DNA of 64,000 bases from positions 22,197 to 86,196 of the forward strand of contig RZZN01000010.1 in NCBI GenBank assembly GCA_009929855.1, read 5' to 3'. Shown here piece after piece: positions 43,860 to 54,319 of this stretch (within the stretch, counting starts at the first letter, position 1; each line of letters opens with the position of its first letter). Position numbers and translations under genes: made by a program. The stretch comes from Gammaproteobacteria bacterium (GTDB taxonomy: Bacteria; Pseudomonadota; Gammaproteobacteria; Chromatiales; Chromatiaceae). The notes beneath the pieces were generated by a model. That model saw nothing but the letters and a program-made list of their open reading frames with translations. It ran no database searches and was not told where the DNA came from.

Positions 43860-44291
43860 TCAGCGCCGCGGCTGGATTGCGACCAGGTTCGCATGCGCCA
43901 GAAGCTGCCAGTCCTCGCCTTCGGGGATGAAGACGCTCAGACGATAAGAGGGCTCCGTGCTGACCGGCTGGCCATCGATCATCTCCTGAGCGGCGACCGA
44001 ATAGGTGACGATCAAAAGATCCGCCTCACGGGTCACCTTGAAATCCGCAAGCGCGTAGTCGCCGAGCTGCAACTGTTTTAGCAACGCCCGTTCCGCGTCG
44101 CGATCCCGCGCGCCGTCCTGATGAACCGATTGAAACCCCGCCGCCAACGACGCACCGGCCGGATTGGCGAAGAATCCCCGAACCAACTGCTCGCCGAGTG
44201 CGGCATCCGTGGCCGGCTCGGACGCACTCAGCGTCGCGGCCGTCGCCAGCAGTGCAGAGCCGATGAGCCACATTCCCATGTTTCGACACAT
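43860..44291 (-). CDS. Secreted hypothetical protein, possible nuclear-transport-factor-2/DUF4440-like
   Basis: Signal peptide MGMWLIGSALLATAATLSA; DADLLIVTYSVAA..SYRLSVFIPEGEDWQLLAHANL-type ending. Confidence 0.6.
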   Translation of the reverse strand: MCRNMGMWLIGSALLATAATLSASEPATDAALGEQLVRGFFANPAGASLAAGFQSVHQDGARDRDAERALLKQLQLGDYALADFKVTREADLLIVTYSVAAQEMIDGQPVSTEPSYRLSVFIPEGEDWQLLAHANLVAIQPRR

Positions 44292-44468
44292 GATGACAAA
44301 GCCTCCATTGATACGGTTGACGAAGACAGGATCAGGGTACAGGTTCACCCGCAGGCTCACCACCCCATGTCGGGTTCGATCAGCCGCGACCCGTGGGTCG
44401 CGACACGTCTTCCGCCACAGCGAATCCAGTCCATGAACCCGCAAGCCGCCTTCATCAACATCGGCGAG

Positions 44469-44510
44469 CGCGCCAGCCCGAAATCGGGGGTGATGGTGTT
44501 AAGGATGGGC
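44469..44510. repeat. Direct repeat copy 2
   Basis: cgcgccagcccgaaatcgggggtgatggtgttaaggatgggc, abuts degP stop codon. Confidence 0.9.
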
Positions 44511-45931
44511 TAGGGGACACGGATCGCATGAAACATCCGCCCCGCATCGCGCTGGACGAGGACCGCCACCGAGCGGCCGGATGGGATGGCCTCGATGATG
44601 CGATCGAATTGCGCGACATCCGCTACCGGCTGATGATCGACCATCAGGATGATGTCGCCCGCGCGCAGTCCGGAGCGCTCCGCCGGACCTGGGTGGACGC
44701 GCTCGACCAGCACGCCCTCGCTGGCCGTCAGGCCCAGTTGCTCGCGCTGCTGCGGTGTCAGCTCGCGCACCGCCAGAGCGAAGCGGTTCGCCGGCGTTGC
44801 CAAGGGTGGCTCGGACTCCGACCCAGCGAGCGCATCCTCCTCGGGAAGCTCGCCGATCTCGACCACGATCGTGAGCGTTTGACCGCCTCGAATGATCTGC
44901 AGCGTCGCGCGCTCCCCGACCGGCGCAGTACCCACCATGGGCGGCAGGGCGGACGAGCTGAGGATTTCGCGACCGTTGAAGCTCACGATGATATCCCCAG
45001 CCTGCAAATGCGCGGCTTCGGCTGGGCTTCCCGGCAGGGTCTGGGCGACCAAGGCGCCAACCGCTTGCGGCATGCCGAAGCCCTCGGCAAGCTCGCGGGT
45101 CACGTCTTGAATGAGCACACCCAACCACCCACGGCTGACACGTCCCTTGGAGCGAAGCTGATTGACGACATCCATCGCCACATCGATCGGGATCGCGAAC
45201 GACAGTCCCATGAAGCCACCCGTGCGGCTATAGATCTGACTGTTGACCCCGATCACTTCACCCGCGAGATTGAACAGTGGGCCACCCGAGTTGCCTGGAT
45301 TGATGGCCACGTCGGTCTGGATGAAGGAGACATAGCTCTCGCTCGGCAAGCTGCGTCCCATGGCGCTCACGATCCCGGCGGTCGCCGAGGATTCGAAGCC
45401 GAACGGCGAGCCGATCGCCAAGACCCACTCACCCACCTTGAGCTCGGTCGATGAGCCGATGCGCACCGCCGGCAGACCCTCGGCCGCGACCTTGAGCAAG
45501 GCGATATCACTGCGCTGATCCTTACCCACCACGGTCGCCAACAGCTCGCGTCCATCGCTCGTGCGCACGACGATCTCCTCGGCGCCCTCGACCACGTGCG
45601 CATTGGTCAACACATCACCGTCGGCGGAGAGGATGAAGCCGGAGCCCAGCGAGCGCGACTGGAGAGTGTCGTCGGGCAGCTCGCCCTCCTCGCCGAAGAA
45701 GTGCCGAAAGAAGTCTTGGAGCGGGCTATCCTGCGGGAGCTCCGGAACCATGAGGTCCGGCCCCGGCCCCATCTCGGGCGCCTGCTTGCTGCTGATGTTG
45801 ACCACCGACGGACCGTTTTGCGCGACCAGATCGACGAAGCTCGGCAGCTCACGGCTCCCGGCCGGTGTCATCCAGAGTGTACCGCAGAGCACGGCGGCCA
45901 AGACCAGCGAGAGGAATGAAGTGCGACGCAT
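44510..45931 (-). CDS. degP: Do family periplasmic serine protease (DegP/MucD)
   Basis: TNAHVVEGAEEIVV, NPGNSGGPLFNLAGEVIGVNSQI, two PDZ domains. Confidence 0.95.
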   Translation of the reverse strand: MRRTSFLSLVLAAVLCGTLWMTPAGSRELPSFVDLVAQNGPSVVNISSKQAPEMGPGPDLMVPELPQDSPLQDFFRHFFGEEGELPDDTLQSRSLGSGFILSADGDVLTNAHVVEGAEEIVVRTSDGRELLATVVGKDQRSDIALLKVAAEGLPAVRIGSSTELKVGEWVLAIGSPFGFESSATAGIVSAMGRSLPSESYVSFIQTDVAINPGNSGGPLFNLAGEVIGVNSQIYSRTGGFMGLSFAIPIDVAMDVVNQLRSKGRVSRGWLGVLIQDVTRELAEGFGMPQAVGALVAQTLPGSPAEAAHLQAGDIIVSFNGREILSSSALPPMVGTAPVGERATLQIIRGGQTLTIVVEIGELPEEDALAGSESEPPLATPANRFALAVRELTPQQREQLGLTASEGVLVERVHPGPAERSGLRAGDIILMVDHQPVADVAQFDRIIEAIPSGRSVAVLVQRDAGRMFHAIRVP

Positions 45932-45995
45932 GAGGGCTCCGGTGGCGTCTCGCCGCGGCGCGCAGCCTGGCGATCCGTGTTGAAGACTCGACAGT

Positions 45996-46532
45996 TTAAG
46001 CCCGATGGTGAGGTGCCTGCGCGGTCTCCCCGGGCATGCCAACCGACCGTGCGTGGGTTTCGATCGAATCCATGCAAGCGGCATCGTCGATCCGTTTGAT
46101 CACCTGCACGCCCTGCTCGCGGCGCGACGCGGCGCGGTCACTGAAGCGACGCAGCCATGAGAGAGCCAGCGCGAAGCCGATGAGACCACCCAGAAGACCG
46201 GCGAGATCGCCACCCGCGCCCGCGAAACGAGCGGCGAGCAGATCGCCACCGAGCGCGCCCAGGATGAGCGCGAGGATCGGCACCAGATAGACCGCCAGCG
46301 CCGCCGTCAGCAGACCGCGCTCCGAGACCCCGATCACGACAGGGTCACCGATCCGCGCCCCGATCCGATTGACCGCGCGCACCCGAGGTGGGACACGGGA
46401 GAAGACCCGCTCCAGGAGCGAGGTCCCGCAGCCACCCCGCGCGGCACACCCACCGCATGGCGAGCGGCGCTCGGTCTGCACCTCGGCAAAGCGCCCATCG
46501 ATCGCCGTCACCCGTCCCGACGCCTCGATCAT
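45996..46532 (-). CDS. rseC: RseC-family sigma-E regulator
   Basis: PCGGCAARGGCGTSLLERVF; two TM helices. Confidence 0.9.
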   Translation of the reverse strand: MIEASGRVTAIDGRFAEVQTERRSPCGGCAARGGCGTSLLERVFSRVPPRVRAVNRIGARIGDPVVIGVSERGLLTAALAVYLVPILALILGALGGDLLAARFAGAGGDLAGLLGGLIGFALALSWLRRFSDRAASRREQGVQVIKRIDDAACMDSIETHARSVGMPGETAQAPHHRA

Positions 46533-47545
46533 GGAGCCGCATCCGAGATCAGCCGCACCCCGGCGACGGCGGCCTCGACCGTCGCCGCCGGAACCTCGCC
46601 AACCGCGGTCACCTGATAGCCATCGATCTGCCGACCCGCGGCGTTGACCGCGCCGATCCGCGTCAGGCCCGACAAACCATCGTGGGTGTCGACCTCGACA
46701 TAGATCGAATAGGCCGAGAGCCGATCGGTGAACAGGAAATGCTCGACCTCGGCGCCCTTCGGATGATCCATCACCCCCTGCTTGACCAATTGAAACCCCG
46801 CCGGACGGCCGTCGAAACGCCAGCGTCCCAGCTCCTGGGTCGGCGCCGCGCTCCTCAATCCAGGATGACTCGGCAGCGCTTCGATCTCGGTGTCGGCCTC
46901 CTCGACGGTGATCGAGGTGAACATCAATTGCTCGAGTGCTCGGCCATCACGATCGATCAGGTCGGACTTCAACGGCAGGGCGGTGTCGCGATCGATGTAG
47001 AACCGATACCCGTAGCGCAGCTCATCACGCGGTACGATGTCCACCACCTCGGTGTCACGACCGGCCACGCGCGCCACTCCTGGGAGATCCACCTGGTAGT
47101 AGGCGAGGATCAGGGTCGGGTCGATGCTGCGCGTGCTCAGCAGACTACCAGCCGCGCTCTGGCGCTTGATCATGATCGGCTCACCCTCGGGCAGCACGCA
47201 CATGACACGGTCATGCTCGCGCGTCACGGCCCGCAGCGGGCCACTGAGCGACATGACTCGCTCGAGCACCTGCCCCTGCTCGATGCGGTGCACCAGATGC
47301 AGTGATTCGAGGCGGTTGTCGTGTGAATAGACGAGGGTGCCCTCATAGCTGAGCGAGCGCAAGGCCTCTGCCATCCGATCCAACAGGTCGCTCGCGCGCT
47401 CGGTGGCCGATGCCTCGCCCACCACCTCGCCCACCACCTCGCCATGGACCAAGGGCACGATCAGCAGGAGGCCCAACAGCCCACCGATTCGCCCCACATT
47501 GTACACGCGATTAATGCCCTGCTTCATAACCGACGAATGTTGCAT
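46529..47545 (-). CDS. rseB: Sigma-E regulatory protein RseB/MucB
   Basis: YEGTLVYSHDNRLESLHLVHRIEQGQVLERVMSLSGPLRAVTRE. Confidence 0.92.
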   Translation of the reverse strand: MQHSSVMKQGINRVYNVGRIGGLLGLLLIVPLVHGEVVGEVVGEASATERASDLLDRMAEALRSLSYEGTLVYSHDNRLESLHLVHRIEQGQVLERVMSLSGPLRAVTREHDRVMCVLPEGEPIMIKRQSAAGSLLSTRSIDPTLILAYYQVDLPGVARVAGRDTEVVDIVPRDELRYGYRFYIDRDTALPLKSDLIDRDGRALEQLMFTSITVEEADTEIEALPSHPGLRSAAPTQELGRWRFDGRPAGFQLVKQGVMDHPKGAEVEHFLFTDRLSAYSIYVEVDTHDGLSGLTRIGAVNAAGRQIDGYQVTAVGEVPAATVEAAVAGVRLISDAAP

Positions 47546-48104
47546 AGGGCAGCATCCCCTTGGCCCCGGCGGCAGGGGCGGTGTCTTGGTGGGTCACCAG
47601 GAAGAGATCGAGCTTATTGGCAAGCTCGGGGCGGTCGAGGTGCCAGCGCTTCGTCGGCGCCTCGCTGGCGACCATGCGCGCGGTGAAGGGGGGGGCGCTC
47701 CCGGCACCACTGCTCCCCGAAGTGCCGCCATCGATCCAGACCGGGAGGACCACGAAGACCGCCACGAATGCCGCGGCCGCCGCCAAGGCGATGCCCGCAT
47801 AGGCGGACTTCGCCCTTGGCCTGGGTCTGTGCTTGAACGGATGCCTCGGGTGTCGCGGCTCGACCCGACCGGGTGCCAACACGGTGGGCTCGGTCGCCAA
47901 GCGCTCACGCACGCCATCCGCGATCGACCGCCGCTCGATGGCGAGTGGCTCGTTGCGGATCGCGAGCCCGATCAGGTGATAACGCTCCCAGACTCCGCGC
48001 AGTTGCGGATCGATCGTCAAATCATCGACGAGATGCGCGGCACTGGTCCTGTCAAGCTCCCCGTCCTGAAGCTCGGAAATGCGTTGTCGTTGCTCATCGA
48101 TCAT
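47511..48104 (-). CDS. rseA: Anti-sigma-E factor RseA/MucA
   Basis: ISELQDGELD..WERYHLIGLAIRNE; single TM; between rpoE and rseB. Confidence 0.9.
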   Translation of the reverse strand: MIDEQRQRISELQDGELDRTSAAHLVDDLTIDPQLRGVWERYHLIGLAIRNEPLAIERRSIADGVRERLATEPTVLAPGRVEPRHPRHPFKHRPRPRAKSAYAGIALAAAAAFVAVFVVLPVWIDGGTSGSSGAGSAPPFTARMVASEAPTKRWHLDRPELANKLDLFLVTHQDTAPAAGAKGMLPYATFVGYEAGH

Positions 48105-48198
48105 TGCTATGCGCCTGCATGATCATGGTCTTGCGCCAGAATTGAGTGATGTTGGCGGAACGCGTCGCGCTCACTGCCTGTTTGACGTTGGAAGCCCC

Positions 48199-48783
48199 TC
48201 AAGGTTCGAGCAAGGGACGCAATCGTTTATCGATCGCCTCGCGCGCGCGGAAGATGCGCGAGCGAACCGTTCCGATCGGGCATTCCATCGCGGTCGCGAT
48301 CTCCTCGTAGCTCATCCCCTCGAGCTCGCGCAGGACGATGGCCGTGCGCAGGTCGTCGGGCAGCTCATCGAGCGCGCCTTGCACCGTCCGCGCGATCTCA
48401 TCGCTCAACAGATGCCGCTCGGGCGTCCCCGTCTCGCGCAGCCGCGCTCCCATGTCCATCTGCTCGGCCACCTCGGCCTCGACATCATCGCCGGGCGGGC
48501 GCCGTCCTTGCGCGACCAGATGGTTCTTGACCGTGTTCACGGCGATCCGATAGAGCCAGGTATAGAAGGCGCTCTCGCCGCGAAATGCCGGCAGCGCGCG
48601 ATAGGCCTTCAGGAAGGCCTCTTGACTCACGTCCAACACCTCGGCGGGATCCCGGATGTAGCGTGAGATCAGGTTCGCGACCTTTTGCTGATACTTGAGC
48701 ACCAACAGGTCGAACGCACGCTTGTCGCCACTCTGAGCGCGTGCAACGAGCGTTTGATCGGTGGCACGCTCAGACATGGACAT
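48199..48783 (-). CDS. rpoE: RNA polymerase sigma factor RpoE/AlgU
   Basis: ATDQTLVARAQSGDKRAFDLLVLKYQQKVANLISRYIRD, ECPIGTVRSRIFRAREAIDKRL. Confidence 0.96.
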   Translation of the reverse strand: MSMSERATDQTLVARAQSGDKRAFDLLVLKYQQKVANLISRYIRDPAEVLDVSQEAFLKAYRALPAFRGESAFYTWLYRIAVNTVKNHLVAQGRRPPGDDVEAEVAEQMDMGARLRETGTPERHLLSDEIARTVQGALDELPDDLRTAIVLRELEGMSYEEIATAMECPIGTVRSRIFRAREAIDKRLRPLLEP

Positions 48784-48818
48784 GCGCCTCGACGCTGGAT
48801 CTCAGCGTGACCATCGCC

Positions 48819-48845
48819 ATCGACAGCTCCCCGATTCGGAAGTTC
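48819..48845 (-). promoter_or_regulatory. Candidate sigma-E autoregulatory promoter (GAACTT-N16-TCGAT)
   Basis: Minus-strand -35 at 48845-48840, -10 at 48823-48819, 36 nt upstream of rpoE ATG. Confidence 0.5.
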
Positions 48846-49018
48846 ATCAGCCCGCGCACATGTGGTCCGTTGGGTCGAAATAAAGTGAAGAAGGCTTGAT
48901 CCAGGAATCAAAATCGGTGAGTTTACGATCAATCGGCCCGACTGCCCACCCCAGTCAACCAATCGGTCAGTCCAGATGCCGTGCTCTTTCTCACACTCAT
49001 GCGCGCAGGCCCGCCATC

Positions 49019-50650
49019 ATGCCAGTCAACTCTCACCGTCACGATGTCTTGATCCTCGGGAGCGGCGCCGCGGGTCTCAGTCTCGCGTTGCGACTCAATG
49101 AGGGGCTCTCGGTCGCCGTGATCTCCAAGCGCGAGCTCAGCGAGGGCAGCACCGTCTATGCTCAGGGCGGAATCTCCGCCGTGCTCGACGCCACCGATTC
49201 GATCGAGTCGCATGTCCAGGATACCCTAAAGGCGGGGGCGGGGCTCTGCGATCCCGAGGTCGTCCGCTTGGTCGTGGAGCGCGGCCCCGACAACATCCGC
49301 TGGCTGCTCGACAAAGGGGTGGAGTTCACCCGCGACGAGGGCCATGGCTCCGCGGGCGGCTATCATCTGACCCGCGAGGGCGGACACACCCATCGGCGCG
49401 TGGTGCATGCCGCGGACGCCACTGGACGCGCCGTCGCCACCACGCTGGAATCACAGGTGCGCGCCCAGCCGAACGTGCAACTGTTCGAGCAGCATATCGC
49501 GGTCGATCTCATCACCACGCGCCATCTCCACGGCCATCCTGGCCATCGCTGTCTCGGCGCCTATGTGCTGGATCTTGGCACCGGTCGGGTCGATGTGTTT
49601 CTGGCCCGTTTCGTGGTGCTGGCCACCGGTGGGGCCAACAAGGTCTATCTCTACACCAGCAATCCCGATGTCTCCACCGGCGATGGCATCGCCATGGCCT
49701 GGCGCGCCGGCTGCCGCGTCGCCAACATGGAGTTCATGCAGTTTCACCCCACCTGTCTCTATCACCCGCAGGCACGCTCATTCCTGATCACCGAGGCACT
49801 GCGTGGCGAAGGGGCGCGACTCCTGCTGCCGGACGGTGAGCGGTTCATGCCGCGCTTCGACGCGCGTGCCGAGCTCGCGCCTCGCGACATCGTGGCACGC
49901 GCCATCGACCACGAAATGAAAAGACTCGGCACCGAGCATGTCTATCTCGATATCTCGCACCGCCCGGCCGATTTCGTGATCGCGCATTTTCCGACCATCC
50001 ACGCCCGCTGTCTGGAGCTTGGAATCGATATCACCAAGGACCCCATCCCAGTCGTCCCGGCGGCCCATTACACCTGTGGCGGCGTGCTCGTCGACACCCG
50101 TGCCCGCACCGATCTGCCAGGGCTCTACGCCAGCGGTGAGACCGCCTACACCGGACTTCACGGCGCCAACCGCATGGCCAGCAACTCGCTCCTGGAATGT
50201 CTGGTCTACTCCGAGCTGACGGCCAAGGACATCGAGCAACAGCTCGCCGAGGTCGCGCATCCGCCCGCGGTCCCGCCTTGGGACGAGAGCCGGGTCACCG
50301 AGCCGGACGAGGAGGTCGTGGTGACCCACAACTGGGACGAGCTGCGTCGCTTCATGTGGGACTATGTCGGGATCGTGCGCACCAACAAGCGCCTACGCCG
50401 CGCCAAGCGTCGTGCCGACCTGCTGCAACAAGAGATCATCGAGTACTACAGCCATTTCCGGGTCAGCAATGACCTGATCGAGCTGCGCAACCTGCTCGAA
50501 GTCGCCGACCTCATCATCCAGTGCGCGTTGCGCCGGCGCGAGAGCCGTGGACTGCATTACACACTGGACTTCCCGGACAAGGATCCGAGCCAACGCGGGC
50601 CGACCATCCTGATCCCGGATACCTATCGCCCGCGCGGCGGCACCGACTGA
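49019..50650 (+). CDS. nadB: L-aspartate oxidase
   Basis: [56 protein letters not shown]. Confidence 0.96.
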   Translation: MPVNSHRHDVLILGSGAAGLSLALRLNEGLSVAVISKRELSEGSTVYAQGGISAVLDATDSIESHVQDTLKAGAGLCDPEVVRLVVERGPDNIRWLLDKGVEFTRDEGHGSAGGYHLTREGGHTHRRVVHAADATGRAVATTLESQVRAQPNVQLFEQHIAVDLITTRHLHGHPGHRCLGAYVLDLGTGRVDVFLARFVVLATGGANKVYLYTSNPDVSTGDGIAMAWRAGCRVANMEFMQFHPTCLYHPQARSFLITEALRGEGARLLLPDGERFMPRFDARAELAPRDIVARAIDHEMKRLGTEHVYLDISHRPADFVIAHFPTIHARCLELGIDITKDPIPVVPAAHYTCGGVLVDTRARTDLPGLYASGETAYTGLHGANRMASNSLLECLVYSELTAKDIEQQLAEVAHPPAVPPWDESRVTEPDEEVVVTHNWDELRRFMWDYVGIVRTNKRLRRAKRRADLLQQEIIEYYSHFRVSNDLIELRNLLEVADLIIQCALRRRESRGLHYTLDFPDKDPSQRGPTILIPDTYRPRGGTD

Positions 50651-50670
50651 CCGCGCGGACCTTCGCTCGA

Positions 50671-53322
50671 TCAGTGCGGCGCGCCTTGCGCGCAGGTGTG
50701 ACGTTTCAGCCAGTCACAGAGTCCGGCATATTGGATCGGGATCTTCTGCGTGCTCTCTCCCGACGGCACGAGCTCGCTCAACAACTGCTTCAGCAGACCA
50801 TAGCCAAGCTCTCGATAGGCCTCGAACTGCGCCTCGTCGAACCACTGGTCACCGGTCGTCTGATCGGGAAAACGCGGATGCGCCCGCTTGTAGGCATAGA
50901 GATCGGCTGGCAGCCGATGGGTCAATGTCGTCTTGAGATAGACCAGATAGCCATGCTCGGGCTCATCATTGGGTTTGGATGGGTGTGGAGGAAGCTCCTG
51001 TTGTCCTTCGCCATTGGTGTTGGATGAGCGCGGTGGATAGAGGATGCGCGCCAAGGCCACGCCACGCGTGGCGAGCGGAAAGACCTGGCTCAGTGGCTCG
51101 TCCGATGGCAATGGAAGCAAATGACGCAGATCCCAGTCCTGGTCGATGAATTCGATGTCCACACCAAAATCGACACGACACCGCTCGATCGCGTTGCCCA
51201 GGTCGGCAAAGCTGAATTTCGGATCACAGCCGGCATCGGCCGCGATGATGATCTTCACCCGGCGACGGACCAACTCGTAGATCCCGAGGTTCTCGAAATG
51301 ACCGCCATCGGACAGCTCGATGAATCGAGCAAACTCACTATGGATGCCACGCCAGGTATAAAGCTCGGAGGACGGTCTTGCAGAATCCATGACGTGTTCA
51401 CGCTTGGGCGGTCCCCAGAGCAAGCCCGGCAGGATACTCATCCAGGTTGGTTCAGGAGTGCTGAGATCTGGCGCGCCCTGACGTGAGCCTTGATGAGCGT
51501 GGGACGGATTCAACGCCCAAAAGCCCAACCTGAGATTGAGAAGACCCATGATGATGGAGACGAACCGCTGGCGCGTGGGTCCCCGTCCACCGCTGCCGGC
51601 ATTCGGGTTGAGTGCCGCCCCCGAGATCGCCATCGCGGTGGCCAACGACAGTCGATCGGACGCTGAGTCACGCCCGGCCAAGCGCATCCAATGCTGCGTG
51701 TGTCGCCAACCGGTCGCATTGCTCCCGCAATAGAGCGGAGAGAGTGTGAAGCTGTCTCCGCCGCGTCCCGCATAACTGGTCGTGTCCGAGCGTGTCAGGA
51801 TGAGATTGGTGTTCAGTAGTTGATAGGGACCGGTACTGCTCGGGGCACAGACATCGGCGAGTGCAAGCCTCTCGGCATCGGTGGCTCGATGCCATAGACC
51901 GATCTCGCACTTATTGTCGTTCGGCATGAAGGTCTCCATCAGACGATCGCGATAGAGCCGATGCAATGCGATCAGATTCAGATCCGCCGACCTGATCAAA
52001 GTGAATGCCACCACGAGCAGCACCAAGAAGAGGCCCCACTCCCATCTCAACCAGTGCGCGAGGTGCGTCGGGTACAACGCATTGGCGAGCAACAAGGACA
52101 GCATGAGCACGCCATACAGCATCAGCCCGGCCCCGACGATCGCCAATGGACCCATGAGCTTGATCCGACCCCGAGACGCGAAGAGCCCCTGAAAGGCGGT
52201 GATCCCGCCAAGCAGACTCGTGATGAAGGCAATGATCGAGGTGGTCGTTGTCGTGTTGGCCCAAAGGTGCAGTGTCTCGACCGAGAATGGAAGCGAGCCG
52301 ATCACCATCAGGATGAGAGCCCCCTTCAACAATATCCCGAGGAACTGTTGAAACCAGACCCGAAACCCATAGTTCCGATCGACCCAACGCGCATTGATCT
52401 TGTGACTGGTGATGACTGCAAGCACGGCCATGATGATGAGGATCAGGATGGCCACCAGGAGCCAATCCGTCAAAAACCATGCGCTACCCAGAGTCCATTC
52501 ACTGTCCGAGGTCGGCTTCTTATCGCTTAGTAATTTCTTGAGCACGGGCTCCGCGGCATTCGTTTCAGCCCCGCCCTCAAGCTTCGCGGGCGCTGCCTCT
52601 GGTGAGACGGCAGGGGTCTCGGTCGCCGCCGTTGGTGCGACGGTAGGGGTCTCGGATGTCGTCTGCCCAGGCCCGCCAGCAAGCCTCAGAGCCTCGGGCA
52701 AGGATCCATGGAGCGACTGAGGGATCATCCAGAGCAGGATCAAGACCAGTGTGGCAATCGGGATCCAGATCAGCACACCGAGCAGGATGGATCTCAGCAC
52801 CATGGCCACGAACGAGAACAAGCCAAGATTATTGCCTTGCGTCAGATAGTTGCCATGACCGCGGATATGATTCAGGAATCCATTGAGCGTGCCATCCGCG
52901 TGCTTGGCACCGATGAAACGAGAGCCTAAAAGACCCCCGCGACCATGGTTCTTGCGGTCGATGGCCTGGGTGACCGATGCGCAGCCCCTGACCGTATCAT
53001 TCGGATACGCCTCGATCCGCTTGGCCTCGAGATAGGTCAATGTCGAGCCGATATAGCCGCCTCCGGACACCGTCGAGAGATAATCGATGGAGTACAAGAG
53101 ATCGCATCGCTCCAAGGCATGCAGCACGCCCAACCCGAAGGCCGCCGAGCGAATGCCACCGCCCGAGAGTGCCAAGCCCGCCGTGACCGAATCATCGGCA
53201 TCGTCGCTGGATAACAGACCCTTCTCGACCCTTGCTCGACGAATCTGCTGGATGCGTTCAAGCTCCGCCGCTTCGACGATCTTGAACTCTTTGTTAAATT
53301 CTTCCAGATGCTCGCACGACAT
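50671..53322 (-). CDS. Patatin-like phospholipase with multi-TM insertion
   Basis: AGLALSGGGIRSAAFGLGVLHAL, YLSTVSGGGYIGST, SDGGHFENLGIYEL; several hydrophobic segments in the middle. Confidence 0.85.
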   Translation of the reverse strand: MSCEHLEEFNKEFKIVEAAELERIQQIRRARVEKGLLSSDDADDSVTAGLALSGGGIRSAAFGLGVLHALERCDLLYSIDYLSTVSGGGYIGSTLTYLEAKRIEAYPNDTVRGCASVTQAIDRKNHGRGGLLGSRFIGAKHADGTLNGFLNHIRGHGNYLTQGNNLGLFSFVAMVLRSILLGVLIWIPIATLVLILLWMIPQSLHGSLPEALRLAGGPGQTTSETPTVAPTAATETPAVSPEAAPAKLEGGAETNAAEPVLKKLLSDKKPTSDSEWTLGSAWFLTDWLLVAILILIIMAVLAVITSHKINARWVDRNYGFRVWFQQFLGILLKGALILMVIGSLPFSVETLHLWANTTTTTSIIAFITSLLGGITAFQGLFASRGRIKLMGPLAIVGAGLMLYGVLMLSLLLANALYPTHLAHWLRWEWGLFLVLLVVAFTLIRSADLNLIALHRLYRDRLMETFMPNDNKCEIGLWHRATDAERLALADVCAPSSTGPYQLLNTNLILTRSDTTSYAGRGGDSFTLSPLYCGSNATGWRHTQHWMRLAGRDSASDRLSLATAMAISGAALNPNAGSGGRGPTRQRFVSIIMGLLNLRLGFWALNPSHAHQGSRQGAPDLSTPEPTWMSILPGLLWGPPKREHVMDSARPSSELYTWRGIHSEFARFIELSDGGHFENLGIYELVRRRVKIIIAADAGCDPKFSFADLGNAIERCRVDFGVDIEFIDQDWDLRHLLPLPSDEPLSQVFPLATRGVALARILYPPRSSNTNGEGQQELPPHPSKPNDEPEHGYLVYLKTTLTHRLPADLYAYKRAHPRFPDQTTGDQWFDEAQFEAYRELGYGLLKQLLSELVPSGESTQKIPIQYAGLCDWLKRHTCAQGAPH

Positions 53323-53422
53323 ACCCCTCCCCACGCTGAGTCTTCTCACCGCATCGATCCTGCTGGATCGATCGACCGCGCAGGATCGAGGCCCGCGCGG
53401 GATCAGGTCCGGTGCCGGGGAG

Positions 53423-54319
53423 TCATGCACTCCGCTCGTCGGTCTCGCCTTCGATCTGGGTCTCGACGGATGGGTGATTGTAGCGTTCGCCCTGTCGTGG
53501 CTTCACGCTGTAGTGCAGACGATCGCCCGCGCGGAGCTGGCGGTGCGGATTCTTGATCGGGTCGGTACTGGCCGGCCGAATCTCGGCCTCCGGATCTCGT
53601 CCCGCTGCGGCAGCGGCGAGCTTATCCGACTGGATCGGCAAGCCATTGGCCTGGGCTTTGCACAGCATCCAATAGAATGCGATGTCATTGAGTCCGCTGT
53701 TCTCGTTACCGCCACCGACATCCGAATGGACACCACGAAACCAGACTTCGTGGGCTTGAGCATCCACTCGGGCATCAGCATCCACCCGGGTTGGCCGATA
53801 GCTCTGACGACGCTCATCGAGCGCAAGCGCATGATAGCAACGCACCACACTTGGGCTCAGCTTCAAACGATACCCAAGATTGATGCGCGAAAATGGCACA
53901 CCGATATCGATTGGAATGCCAAAGGCAGCCACGACGTCCCACAAGCCCAAGAAACGAATCCTAGGCACGGCTTTAATGACTTTACCCGAGCGGTCGCGCA
54001 CACCTTGACTCGCGATCAGATTGGCGAAATTCAATGCCAAGGCCGCGCCACGACTGAAGCCGATGATATCGATCTGGTGATCCCCACTCGCCCAACAATC
54101 GCCGAGATCGGCCATGGCCCGCGTCATCCTGTCCTTGCCACCCACTCCGAACGCGCCACCCAGGAGCTTACCAATAATACCGTATCGTGTCCCAACGCCA
54201 GAGTAAAAATACGTCTGACCTGAATAGGCATCACGAAATCGAACAACGTTCGTGTTCTTGCCATATTCACCGCCATCCTTTTGATCGTTCCAGGTTCCAT
54301 CGAATGCATAGAGTGCCAT
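53423..54319 (-). CDS. DUF2235 alpha/beta hydrolase
   Basis: MALYAFDGTWNDQKDGGEYGKNTNVVRF, IDIIGFSRGAALALNFANLI (GFSRGA), WFRGVHSDVGGGN. Confidence 0.88.
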   Translation of the reverse strand: MALYAFDGTWNDQKDGGEYGKNTNVVRFRDAYSGQTYFYSGVGTRYGIIGKLLGGAFGVGGKDRMTRAMADLGDCWASGDHQIDIIGFSRGAALALNFANLIASQGVRDRSGKVIKAVPRIRFLGLWDVVAAFGIPIDIGVPFSRINLGYRLKLSPSVVRCYHALALDERRQSYRPTRVDADARVDAQAHEVWFRGVHSDVGGGNENSGLNDIAFYWMLCKAQANGLPIQSDKLAAAAAGRDPEAEIRPASTDPIKNPHRQLRAGDRLHYSVKPRQGERYNHPSVETQIEGETDERSA

